Below, in pieces: positions 48,501 to 60,362 of a DNA stretch of 64,000 bases. The stretch spans positions 4,774,001 through 4,838,000 of the forward strand of contig NC_090947.1 of NCBI RefSeq assembly GCF_040807025.1. The letters run 5' to 3'. How positions within the stretch are numbered: position 1 is the stretch's first letter; every line of letters starts with the position of its first letter. This DNA comes from Struthio camelus (lineage: Eukaryota > Chordata > Aves > Struthioniformes > Struthionidae). A program made the position numbers and the translations under genes. The notes below the pieces were generated by a model. That model did no database searches, was not told the origin of the DNA, and saw only the letters and a list, made by a program, of their open reading frames with translations.

Positions 48501-50449
48501 ACCGTCTCGTGGGGTGACGGCAGCAAAGGAGTAGAGCCCCAGCGCTTGCGAGATCCACGCAGCCTTGCTGCACTAGCACGGCTGCACGCAGACTGGATGT
48601 GCCCACTGGGAAAAAGGGTGTAGGAAGCCCAAAGCTAGTCACGGCCACAGCAACATCGCATGATGCTCCATGAAAAACAAAATATATGCTAAGCACTAAA
48701 ACATGCAAGCCCTGACTAATGCTGATGTTCACCACTGGGATTTTGATGAGCTTTCTATGGCCAGCAGGCTTCTGAAGCTTGCAGTATCATGACCTGTTTA
48801 AACTGTCATGTTTTCTAGTCACATAACCATCTGTAGAAACTGCACTGCTCTTGCTTTCTTGCCTCTAACCAACCCTCCAGCGTTACGGTGTTGACTCATC
48901 TCCTGACAGCCTTGCTCTGGACACCTGACTCATCCAGCTGCTGTGCTGCCCAGATGCCTACTGAAGTCTTGGAGATGTGCCCCATCTCCAGCTAGATCAG
49001 CAGCTCTAAGGGCTTTAACATCATCCAGCAGATATACGGCCATCACCACAGAGCAGTCAAAGACAAAATATTGGATGAGTCATTTCCACAACAGATTGCT
49101 CCTGCCTGTCTTCATCGGTAACCCTTTCTTTGGGCAGCCAGACCACCTCATGGTGAATCTACAGCTCCTCATGCTGTTAGCGTATGGCAGATGCATATTT
49201 ACCAGGAGACATGAAGAGGCAGTAGCCGTTCACTGCTACTGCCTCGCACAGCCACATGACACAGTGGTGGTGAATGCCTCCACCAGGACATGGCCATTTC
49301 CAGCCCGGATCCACCTGCCCAGCTGCCACCCTGGGAAAGAGCATGTCTTCCTCTGCACAGTTTCAAGCAGCTTTCTCGACTGCTAAGGATACTTAGCCTT
49401 TATATCTTCCATCTCTCCTCCTGTTAAAGATTAGAGACAGGAATTTGATTTGTATTAAATCTGGCTGTTGGAAAAGGAGTGCCAGCAGGGGACAGGAGAC
49501 CCAGAAACATGCTGCAGGAAGAAGCAAAAGGAAAGGAAGAGAATGAAAGACTCGGAGCAGGTTGCTGAACGTTATCCAGCTCCAAAGAACCCATCCAGTA
49601 AGAGAAACCTGCTAAGAAACACTGAGCAAAAACCTCTGTGCCACTTCTCCTCTTACTATGGAAACTTTCTGCCTGTGGCAGCCCACATCCACCCCACCAA
49701 CAGCACGTAGCTTCAAGCCCCCATATTCTGTGCTTCAGTCTCCAGGGGCTCAGAAACCAAGCACAACATACAAGCTGCCCAAGGCAAGGGTCACATGCGT
49801 TCAGGGTAACTCTGAAAGATTCTGGTGCAAATTCAAGCACGCCCACATGGAGAGAGAAAGGATGCAACAAGAGAACATGAGCGATCCTTGGAAGATGTGG
49901 TGAAGTCAAACACCTTTTAAAACAGGACTTCAGTCCAGCTCTTCCGATCAGTGAACACAGGCCTCTGGGATATCTTCCTAGAAGTTGCTATGTTTGACTT
50001 CTTGTTGTCAAGAAAATAGTCCCTACCTTATTTGAGGACAAACAAAATGTCCTGTTACGTCATCTTGAAACACACGCAAATATGCTTCAAATACACTGTT
50101 ACAGATAAATCGCCCATAGACCCGTCACAGAGACCTCAGCAATTAATTGGACAAATCATTTGTTTAGTCCTTAAAAGCAGTATCACAAGTTTCAGGCCAT
50201 AAACTCAGCACTGAAATTAACACCCCTATCCAAAGATCACACTGTGGCTCGTGATGAACAGGGTGGGTAGGGCTCCAACCTCCCACAAAAAAAAAAAAAA
50301 ACCACTAGGCAGCCCTCGAGATCCCAGCCCACAGAGCTTTTCTTGGTAACACAAGGGCAATTCATTGCTGTACTTCAACTCCACATAGGTTTGATGGTTG
50401 CCTTTCATTACAACCAATTGCACTTCTAGAAAGTCAAGCCTCAATAGCA

Positions 50450-50620
50450 CATTTGAGGGTAGCGGATAAAACAGAGATGGCCCCTTTAATTGTACACAGG
50501 CAGTAATTAATCCATGTTACGAACTAATTAATGACTCATTTAAAGGACAAGGGAAAACAGTCTGTTTATAGTTTAAAAATGATGTTACTGCTGCTTAGAA
50601 AACAAAGCAGAACATCAATT
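50450..50620. promoter_or_regulatory. Possible conserved non-coding block, homeodomain-type cores
   Basis: Unique sequence with AGTAATTAATCC, GAACTAATTAATGACTCATT and CAATTAAAG. This is a dense set of TAAT/ATTA cores, with an AP-1-like TGACTCA in between. The pattern resembles vertebrate developmental enhancers, but conservation cannot be checked here. Confidence 0.2.
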
Positions 50621-51561
50621 AAAGACCAAACCGCTCCATCAAGGCTTGAATTTGTTTCCAGGAAATCCTGTGCTCTTCCCACTGAGGAGCAGTGATTCAT
50701 AGTTGCGCCTTGCTAAACAGACTGAAGTCGGGTGCTCTCATTCGCTCCGCAGTGAGAACTTTCTACATTTTTGTCCAAATTCACAGGTGCTCAGAGCCAA
50801 AATAAGCTGCGGCGTGTCAGACAACAATAAAAATTGGAGATTTATTATGGGGTTAGTATTATTTTAGCACTTTGGAGGCCAGATAGGAAGCCAAGACGCC
50901 CTTCTCGTTCCCCTTTGCCAAGCATTGTGCGAAGTAGAACGACCGATATGGCGTTTGCCCTCAAACGCTTGCATTTCAGCGAGAGGCGACGGAGACAGAC
51001 AGATTGCAAACATTCCCAGTGGCACCAAAATCACCACCAGCCCGGGCAGCAGTGACAGCAGCCCATCAGCAGTCCTTTATGCGCAACCAAGTGTGTCCCC
51101 TAGCATGCTTTTTATGAAGCCATCTGCTCTGCACAGAAAAGAGACGACGCTCATATGGCTGCTCCTTGGCTGAAGGAGCAGCAACGTCTTAACCCAAAGA
51201 AGCGTGTCGTTTCCCATGCAAGAGAAATGCTGGAAGGGGTTGGTTTGTTGTTGCTGCTCTAAAATCCAAGAGCTCTTGGGCCAGATTCTCAGCAGTATGA
51301 ACTGCAATAACTCTGCTGATTAGTTTACAGATGGTCAGGTTGTAAAAATGCAGTTCTGGCCTGCTTTGTCGTCCAAATTTCTCATGAGAGGCCTTTCAGA
51401 GACAAGGCAGAAGATACGGGGTCAGTGGATCTTGCTTATGCTTCTTTTTCCCCTATCAGCATGTAAATTTAGTCACCACGCTGAGCAGTAGCAGGTGGGT
51501 AAAGAGCCAAACAGGCCCGTAACATGACAAATCTCAATTATCACAGGAAGAAAAGGAAAAA

Positions 51562-51580
51562 GGGGGGGGGGGGGGGGGGG
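51562..51580. repeat. G19 homopolymer
   Basis: Nineteen consecutive G preceded by a purine-rich AGGAAGAAAAGGAAAAA stretch. Confidence 0.95.
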
Positions 51581-51949
51581 AAGAACAGAATTCACCTCAC
51601 TATTATTTCAGTGGCACTAGGAGACAAATCAGGATATACTGAGCATCCTACAAGGAATGCAACCACCCTGATGCCTGCTGTCATTTCCAGGCCCTAGAAA
51701 GGAGCTATTTCAGGACACCAATAAGGCAAATCACAGCCCACATGAACGTTTGCTCAGGGAAGCAATGGGCTTGTCAGTTGGTATGACGGCACAGTATTTC
51801 ACTGCCCAAAGAGCCTGCACCTTGGAGAATACCGTTTTCTTCATTGTCGCTGAAGTTAAAAGATCCACTGCACTTGCAACAGAGGAAACCCACGGCAGTC
51901 AAGTGAGGTTGTTCAACCCAAAGATTTGTTTCCTATTTACTAGATGAAC

Positions 51950-52100
51950 ATCATCTCTGGCCATTATTAGGCAAAAGTTTGTGTTTATTATTGATAATGC
52001 CAGGCTTTCAAGGAATTGATTATTCAGCCTGATCACAATTGTGCATTTCCAGTTTGTGTTCATATTTGTCATGACTTTCTCTGCAGAATTTAGGACAATA
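51950..52100. promoter_or_regulatory. Possible conserved non-coding block
   Basis: Unique AT-rich sequence with GGCCATTATTAGGC, TTTATTATTGATAATGCCAG, and GATTATTCAGCCTGATCACA. Short palindromic pieces and a lack of repeats give it the look of a conserved element. This is inference from texture only. Confidence 0.18.
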
Positions 52101-54002
52101 TAACCCTATCCCTTCCCCCAAAACTTACATAGTTACGTGACTCCATAAGCTGGCAGAGAAGGGAAGGCTGACAAACGTAAATAGATATACAACAGATACG
52201 GAAAAAAATAGTAAGAGTTTGAGAGTGGCCAACACTGATTCACACAGAGAAGTGTGACCAAATTCCCATTTTGACCTGCTATTCTTGGGGAAAAACACAG
52301 GATTATATCCTCCTCCAAATCCCAATGGACGTTATGCTTTCAACTCAGCTCTCTGAACTAGTCACTACATTTGTTAAAGCCAAAATAACCCAGATGTTAT
52401 TTTCATGATCAGATTAACAGACCCATTTCTGTTCTTATAACAATAATAATGATGACAAACAACAACAACGTACTAGAGAAGGGTTTTTAGAAGGGGGCTA
52501 GAAAGCAACTTAAAGTTGTCACGATATCATAAGTACAAGATGCTAAGCAGCAACGAGAGGATGAGTAAGAAGAATAGAAAAGGCAAAACAGCTGTGGTAA
52601 AATTATGAGTTAAGTATTATTGTCACTTAAAAAAAAAAGAACCAACCAAACATTAAGATTGTTACATACTTGAGTGGCTGGAGGGCAGGAAGGACCCTTA
52701 TCCGCTCTACTGTTTCCCAGCAGAAATTGCTGGGGCCACGGACTTGGGACTGAAATTCCATCCCTCCAAGGGGTTTACTATTTTGGAAAGAGCAGACAAT
52801 GCCTAGAATAGATGTTTAAGACCAGATTGAGGTTGGGGGGTGGGGGGGAAGGACAATGTATATGAGGATTTTGAAAGTGGAACTAGGTCCTGCAATCCTT
52901 TTCTGCTCTGAGCAGGTCACGTTCCAAGGATGCTCACAGCACTTTCCACTTTAGCTTGCCCTAAGAATAATGCAGAAAAGAGTCTTTCAAAGTGGTGAAG
53001 TATCAGAGGTCCTGACTTAGCAACTGTTATAATGGATTCTACTTCACGTTGCAAGTAAAAACACTTAAAAATTTCCTAAACACCCTCCCCCTCCAAATAA
53101 TATTATTAAAAGAAAAAATACAAAACAAACCAAAAAAAAACCCCTAGAAACAGAGTGTTTTAAACTGTATTCTTTTCCAGAAAGCTTTGAAACCAAGTTT
53201 GGTTTGAAACGCTCACAACTCTTAAACTAACTCTTTTCAAGTAGATTTACAGGAATAATTTGAGAAATAGCATTTATGTCTGCCTTGCATACGGACAGAG
53301 GTGTGCAAGATGACAGTACATGGACAGCTATGGATACGGTAACATTTTTTCCAACCACACTGGCACACGCTTTTCTCTAAGCTTTTATCTGTTCCCAATA
53401 GGATCGGAGGAGAGGAAGCATTGCCTTGAGCAAGCTATAGTCTCTTGGACACCGTTTCAGCAAACAAAAGCAATCGGAAAACTGCTGTCAAGGAAAGAAG
53501 TGCCAGGGGTGGAGGGTGGAAAGGACAGGGTTGCCGAGAGGGCTGCAGTTTCCAGAGAGCAGAGCGTGAGTCAGCAGAGAGCGCGATTTCTGCCTTACCG
53601 AGCGCAGTGGTGCCCTGAAGACTGCAACACCCAAAACCTCTTTACGCCAAGCCTGTGTGTGTTTTAGCAATCAGGCTACAAGGTCACATCGCTTCCTGAC
53701 AGAGAAACTCCTGCAAAAATGATAACTCCTGCGATGCCTTTTTAAGGGACCTTGGGCAGCCCACCTGCCCTTGCAGGAAGGCTTACTGTGCGAGCAGCCC
53801 TTTCCGTCCTCCTGATCTCATCCCTCACCACAACATCTGGGAGCTCATTTCTTGCACTAGCTAGACTTACAGCTTTTGTAGCATTTGGGAATTCTCAAGG
53901 ACTCTTTTTATTCCCACTTAAGTCCTGCTGACAACTTTCCTGTTTAGAAAACATTCCAGTCTCCTGGTGGTGGGCCACCACTATCACCTACCATGGCAGT
54001 AG

Positions 54003-54005
54003 CAC

Positions 54006-54040
<35 letters not shown>

Positions 54041-54043
54041 AAA
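54003..54043. repeat. (CA)n/(CATA)n microsatellite
   Basis: CA units, then four CATA units, then about ten CA units, ending in an A run. Confidence 0.95.
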
Positions 54044-55035
54044 CCCCAAGTTGTTACAGCAGTTAATGCATTCAAAAGGGAAAAAACACACACCAAAAGG
54101 TGGGATCACTCCTTTCCATGTCCCCAAAGAGGCACAGAGCAGCTTCCAACCACCCTGCCCACACACAACTGCTCCGTATTGACTGCCAAGCCTGGCACAC
54201 AACAGAAGGAAACACCAACAGCCATAAAATGATGCATACCTCTTATAAACCACAGCTCCTAGAGCATCTCAGAGATCCCTTTGCCATTACAAGGGATGCT
54301 GATGACCATGTCACCTGGGAACAACTCTTTTCTTCTTCTGCTCATGGCTGGCTCCTGGGAAAAAGCAGGATCCAGGGTGCAGCTCTCACCCTAAAGGATG
54401 AGCTCCCTAATCAGGGCTGGAGAAGGGTACAAGAGAGAGCTGGACCTTGCACAGCTGAATCAACTATATATTTAACAGCCAGGACAGGTGGCCTCAGCTG
54501 CAGTTCCTGCTCTTCACAGCTGTGGCTCATACTGTGCAAGCAAGCTTTTGAGCCATCTGCTTCTCCAGGAGTGGCCCAAACCTGTTCTCACCTTCAGAGA
54601 TGGACCAGAGCCCTCAGCGGGGTTCATGCAATCAGGAAGGCGTCACCTGCAGAGGTGGACCCTTTCTGGGCAGCATGACTCAGAGCTCAGGTCAGGGTGA
54701 CCCTGAACTTTATCCGTGTTGCAGAAAGTCTGCAGCTCCTTCACACCCCTGGAAGGCATACTTACAGTTCCTCACACTTAGCCAGACTTGCATCAAAATG
54801 ACCCAAACCGTGACACCCTACAAAATGCAAATGTGGCTTTGTCTGGTCAGTAATTTCCCCAGACCACCAGCAGAAGCTGGCAGTGTTGCCCTGCCTATCC
54901 CATCTGCGAGCATCTCCGAGCTGGTTTTCCCCAGGTGCCAGGAGTTTGGCTCATTGCTTCACAGGGCAGCAGGCCCAAGGAGCAGCCCTGCCACGCTCAG
55001 CGCTAGCTCACCACAGCTGGCTTTCAGATACACTG

Positions 55036-55210
55036 CTCGTCTCCCCGCGCCTTCCCTCTGAGCCCGTGGCTTTCTCCGGCAAGCCAGGCTTTTAATCCGA
55101 AGCGAGCACCGCGCTATCTTATCCAGCCTTGCGTCTCGCGGAGCGTCGCTCGCAGGGCCTGCGAAGCATCGGCTGCTTGCTGCTCGAGCACACGCGGGCT
55201 CCCGCCCAGC
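55036..55210. promoter_or_regulatory. Small CpG-dense patch
   Basis: About twenty CpGs in 175 bp, including CGCGCC, CACCGCGC and CTCGCGGAGCGTCGCTCGC, set in CpG-poor surroundings. It is short for an island. It lies just before an AT-rich unique block (55440-55860) that may be a conserved element. Confidence 0.3.
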
Positions 55211-55439
55211 ACAACCTCTCCCTTGTCTCTGGAAAGGGCCAAATATCTTCCTGTTCTATTTCGCCTGCCTAAAATGAGTTTTGACCTCAGTGCTGTTGGA
55301 TCTAGGGGCCTGAATCTGTGGCCTCCCCAATCATTTTTATGCCTGTGATATTGCAGAGGAGCAATTGGATCCGGCCGTGATCCAAAACCTGCTGGATACC
55401 AAACCCCTGCTTCTGTAACACACCTCTGTTGCGATGCAG

Positions 55440-55860
55440 GCCACCTTGAAGCCCTTTAAAAAAAGAAAAGAAAGAATTAAATTCGTTAAAAAATCAGCCC
55501 TCGTTTCAAAATATCAAAAGGCCATAATGGATTCGTCTCAAATGAGCTGTGCCACAGAAATTAATAGTTCTGAATTATGAATTTACTGGAGGAAGGTCAA
55601 GGGCAATTTGCAAACAGATCGAATGGGAAGAAATCCGATGCATAAACAATCTGTCACGAGCTATTCACCCGTTGCTGTTCCTATCACATCCTCAATAAGC
55701 TAATAAGCAGGACAGCTGCCCGACGGGAGACTGACAGTAAATTCGCCCTCTGCGGTGTGATGTGATCATCCCTAATTGATTTTGGCCACTGTCTTCTAGT
55801 GCGTGGTGGATATCTGGGAACGGCAATAACTTTAACATGCAATCATCCTGGTCAGGGACC
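55440..55860. promoter_or_regulatory. Possible conserved non-coding block
   Basis: Unique AT-rich sequence rich in homeobox-type cores: GAATTAAATTCG, CATAATGGATTC, GAAATTAATAG, CAATAAGCTAATAAG and CCCTAATTGATTTTGG. No coding frame and no repeat was recognised. It directly follows a CpG-dense patch, a combination often seen at developmental enhancers. The evidence is composition only. Confidence 0.22.
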
Positions 55861-57179
55861 AAGATGAGCTGTTCGCCAGCAATCGCTGGATACCTTCCTG
55901 CGTGCAACCTCAGCGCTTAGGCTTAGGTCATAATTTGGGTGTCTTTCCTCTGCAGCTCTGAAATACCTGCTTTCCGGAAACCGGCCCCTCACCCCGGCCA
56001 TTTAACTCTGTGTTTCAGGACTATCGTCACTGATGGTGAAATTGTGTAGGTTTTCTCACCTGGAAAGCAAAATTCTTCTGTTAAAAGGACTAGAAAATCT
56101 CTGTAAAATTCTAAATATGTGGCAGACTTTGGGTGTACCTGGGGACGCAGCCGAGCTGCTGTAAACAGTGATGTAGGTGATGCAGGATAAAACCAGCCTG
56201 AGCCCTTTGCATAGCAGAAAGATAGCCCACTCCTTTTGTACCGTGTTTCTTCACTACTTCCACCCCAAACACAACCCAAAACTGCTCCCTCATGATCACA
56301 TCCCCTTTTTAAGATCTACTAAACTGCTGCGTGCCTCATTGTATTTTTGCAGTGAGATTGGTCACAAGAGACGGTTCCTTTATTGCTCTAAAACCCAGCA
56401 GCCCTCAGTTCACAGCCTAGGCTCATCCACAGGGCGACTGACCAAAGACTTCGGGGTGATTTTAGGCTTAGCCAGGGAAAGTTTCCCACCAGGATCTTAG
56501 ATGAGAGTTTAAACTGTTATTGCCAGAGCAGCAGTGGATAACCTTACTTGGTCTGAATGGAGTTTTGTTTCATAAATTAAAAGTAAGTACTGGCAGGGCA
56601 CAGATCTAAATAAATCCCAAACTTAAATACCGGAATCAGAGCTTCCAGCCAAGCGGGCGGACTGATTTTAAAGCTAGTCAAGGGACACCTGCTCCCTAGG
56701 AGACCACCTCCGACCTGAGGCTGTGCATAAAAAGACACTAGTGCCCTGAGCTTCTCGCTCCCTTCCTCTTGACAGAGGTGGTCTGCTGAGGCCCAGAAGC
56801 GTTTCAGTGCAAGCTTGGCCCTTTACCTTGAGCGTCACTGGGTTGAATCCACTTGCTTTTCCAGTCCCTGACGAGGAGCTTGGAGGTTGTATCCTCCACG
56901 CCATCTGTGATTTATAGCCCTCTCTCATATCCCTGCAAGGCACTCACTTCTTCACTTGTATTCCTCCTCCATGTCTGCCTTTCTGCTCCATCCTTCATGA
57001 GAAAAGACGGATGGGGCTGCACAGAGAATCCCTGCGCCGAGGATTTATATCGTCACAATGAGTGCTTTCTGTGCTGTTTGCTATCGGTTTGTGATAATTC
57101 CTGCTTTTTGTTCTCTACTGACTATTGAGCCAATAAGCTCAATAAGTAAGCTTGCGCATCGCTTCCTGGAGTAGCGATA

Positions 57180-57183
<4 letters not shown>

Positions 57184-57213
<30 letters not shown>
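57184..57213. repeat. (TG)15 microsatellite
   Basis: Fifteen uninterrupted TG units at the left edge of the LINE fragment. Confidence 0.97.
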
Positions 57214-57214
<1 letters not shown>

Positions 57215-57950
57215 TTCAGGTTTCTTCTTCTATGTGTTTTACCTCACAACTTGCAAAATTAAATTTAATTCGTCACTTTATCGACCAACCCCTCAGTAGC
57301 AGGAGATCCTTCCGCACCTCTTTGAGGTCACGTTTAGTTTCCAAATAATTACATTTTATTAGCAAACATTGTCACTCTCCCCTCCTTCCGCCACACACAC
57401 ACACTCCTGATCATCTGGGAACAAATCAAATTGCCTAAGCCCTGCTACAAACCCCAGGAACCACACTGGTAACCTCCCTCTGTTGTGAAAAATCAAACAT
57501 TTAGTCCTGTCCTTTGTTTGCTGTTTTCTAACAAACTTGTAATCTGTGAAAAGTCTTCCCCCCCTCTCCGTGACACTTTATTACCTAAAAAGCTTCTGAT
57601 GTGGTGGGACCTTGTTAAAAGCTTTCTGACTCTTTCAGCCAGCTCAGCCTTAGCTGAATATTGTTTGACACTTCAAATACCTCTAATAGATTTGCAAAGT
57701 GTGATTTCGCCTCGCAAAGGCCACGTTCACTCCTCCCCGGTCTGTCAGCCTTATCCAAGTGCCTGCTCATTCTAACATTTCTCCTAGTTTGTCTGACATA
57801 GAAGTTAGACTTCCTGGTATGTAGTTCCCGGGAGACTTTTTAAGAACCGGTGACATATTTACCACCTTCCAAACCTCAGGCACGGAGACTGGTTTAAGCA
57901 CTGTAGCGAGTGACGCTGTGGTTTCCTATCTACGTAACATTAGAGCTTTG
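57215..57950 (-). mobile_element. Decayed LINE (CR1/L3-like) reverse-transcriptase fragment
   Basis: Read on the minus strand from right to left, the order of translated pieces follows LINE ORF2. First comes PEVWKVVNMSPVLKK, then SPGNYIPGSLTSM at about 57800-57895 (family form PEDWKVANVTPIFKKG..NYRPVSLTSVPGK). Next is a decayed form of the GKSQHGFCKGKSCLTNLLEF segment at about 57665-57740. QKAFNKVPPHQKLF is at about 57585-57645 (family QKAFDKVPHQRLL). Decayed sequence then continues past the RT core to about 57215, with EEVRKDLLLL-type text near 57300. Stop codons and frameshifts are many, so it is an ancient dead copy. Confidence 0.8.
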
Positions 57951-58179
57951 GGGAGAAAAACACCTAGTTCTAGCATTTATTGCTGTTCCTTCTCTCGGCT
58001 TGGTCTGATCAAGCTATCATGGATTAACGAGCCACCATCCACTAGGTGAGCTGACCGCATGCATCGCCCATTGTAAAAACAGGGGATTTTAAGCTATTGC
58101 GTTTTACTTCACGACTGAGCTGGATGAAGGAGACAAATTCATTCCAGCTTCTCAGACAGGATAATTCAACGGCTTGCAG

Positions 58180-58660
58180 TCATAAATCACTACGTCACAT
58201 TCCCTCGGCTCACCGGCAGCTCAAGGGCAGACCAGCTGGAAACTCCCCCAAACGCCCCCCTAGTCCTGGCAGTCGCCAAAGAGAATTTCAGCCCGAGGAT
58301 GGGACTGGGCTGGGGTGCGGGTGGTCTGCGGGGACGGGGAGCTTTGTGCAAACCCCTCTCTTTGCTCCAGGGCCTGGGGTTCAGGCCGACGTCCCCAGTC
58401 ACTCCAAAAATTTGTATTGCAGGATAAGTGAGGACTAAGGCAGCCGGGACGACAGGTCAAACAACTCTCGCGCGCCACACCAGCTGAAAATATATGAAGA
58501 GAACAGTTGCCAGGTTATCTCCTAGAAAATTTGGCCTCAGCCCGGAGGGCAAATAATAAACTGGGAGATAAGCTAAGCAAAATGCTGACGCAGCTTTCGC
58601 TGGAAGAGCGCTCGCAGCGCCCCTGCAAGCCGGGCCAGGATGAAACGCCGCTGTGATTGA
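58180..58660. promoter_or_regulatory. CpG-enriched patch
   Basis: About 28 CpGs in 480 bp, with local peaks at GACGTCC, CTCGCGCGCC and AGCGCTCGCAGCGCCCC. G+C is moderate. It could be a weak orphan CpG island; no exon or donor site stands out. Confidence 0.25.
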
Positions 58661-60347
58661 CACTTTGCCATCACGTCGTTTGTCACCGATCCCATTTTTC
58701 CTCCTGTGCTCTGCTTTTCACTTCAAGGGACGCAACCTGCAGCAGCGCAGCCTGCAGAGCCCGCCTTCGATCTGGTTTCCATTTGAGCACCTTCCTCGGA
58801 GGATTGACTCATGCTTCTTGAAACGCGCCGCCTCTTTGGGCTCTAATAAGGAAATAGCATGAGAGAACTGTCTAATTCCGTCTTTTTGGCAGGCTTCGTG
58901 CACTGTGCATTATACTGTACATTTCTGGCCAAGGTCTTTGCCCTTTTGTGGTCATTTCAGAACAAACTGAGCTACGTCCCTCATCATTTTGGGTATTTGT
59001 GCAAACTTTCAATGCCTTAGACCAAACAGAAACAGTGCAAGCTTTGGCATAAATCAGACTTCATTGGAATTATTTTAACATATGACCCAAAACCCCTCCT
59101 CTTCTATCTCTCCCACTACTTTGCTACTAATTCGCATCACGCTGACTCCAGTATTGGCTGGAGGGAAATACACTTCAGCATCAGATACAACAAATGCGAG
59201 GCCCAACTATTACCATGGCTATTCCCTGTGTTTATGGGAGTCCTGTGTCAGTCTCACGCTTAGGTCCTTAAAACTGGAGCTGTAAAAAAAGTCTGCAGTG
59301 AAACATGAAACCAAATGGGACTGACCTGGGCTGGGATTTGGTTGTACATGGGAAAGTCAGGCTAAGTTCACCTAGAGAGCTGTGAAGGTTCATGAACTTT
59401 ATGCGTGAGCAAGAGCCCAGTTCTGGACAAGCCTAGCCAAATGTCTTCCAGCAATTTTATATCTGGGAACAGAGAGATCCTGTAAAATAAATAGTTTTGA
59501 TAGAAAATCCATTGGGGAAAGACTTGGTGGCTTCTACACCGTTTAGCATTAACATGTTGAATGAATTGCAAGCTCAAGCTCACACAGAGCTTGAGAAGTG
59601 TTAAACTGCTTGGACTGAACCACAGGCTCCCAGTTTCTCGGACTGCAGTTACAAATGTGCCGTTTGCAGCAGCTCTGGAGTTAAGGAGAGCTGAATTTTG
59701 CTTTACTAGATATCTGCACGCTGTCTGAAATAAGGGTGGCTCAAGCTGGCTGGGACCTTCACATGCTGAAGGCGTATCCTCATTTCCCCCTGAAAAGCTT
59801 CTCTGGAAAAATTCTTTACTGCAAACCACCAATTGCCATTTTTGCACCTCCTTTTGGCCATGCTCAGAAAACACTTTACAAACGTTGATGACATTGGCCT
59901 AGAGAAATCCCTAGACATAAACTAACTGACGGTTCAGTAAGCACTGCTGAGGCTTACTGTGCTGGTAGTTAGCACCACTACTACCAAAGAAGGTATTTGT
60001 CCAAAAATTCCAAATATTTCCATGAGAAAGATCTTTAGAGCCAGGTCTTCCAATTATCAGGATTGTGGTGCCCTAAGATCAAAAGAGGTGAGAATTCACT
60101 GATCTCACATAGTTTCCCTGAGGCAAAGAAGTGCGGCACAGACTTGACAGTGCCTAGGGATCCTGGTCGGCGTCATGGCTCCAGCTTTTTTCAAGACTTG
60201 GCTAGAGAAAATGGCAAATATTTATAGTACAGCTAAGGACCAGCCACCAAATCTCTTGACTCACAGTCTAGTATCTAATCTTAAAATCAGAAAGGAACCA
60301 AAGTCAGGGCTTCAGACTTTCCTTACCACTACTAGCTTCCTAGAGCT

Positions 60348-60362
60348 GGGGGGGGGGGGGGG
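60348..60362. repeat. G15 homopolymer
   Basis: Fifteen consecutive G on the + strand. Confidence 0.95.

Larger units (their letters stand above)
36186..55035. other. Intergenic sequence, about 18.8 kb without a recognised gene
   Basis: No exon, RNA gene or clear transposon was recognised on either strand. Open frames are short or start without ATG, and none resembles a known family. FN1, the expected next gene in amniotes, does not appear. Simple repeats are listed separately. AT-rich unique blocks at about 50450-50620 and 51950-52100, with several ATTA/TAAT cores, are the likeliest regulatory sequence. Confidence 0.75.

Noticed and set aside
54100..54678. 192-residue + strand frame
   Set aside because: No domain or family match and unremarkable composition.
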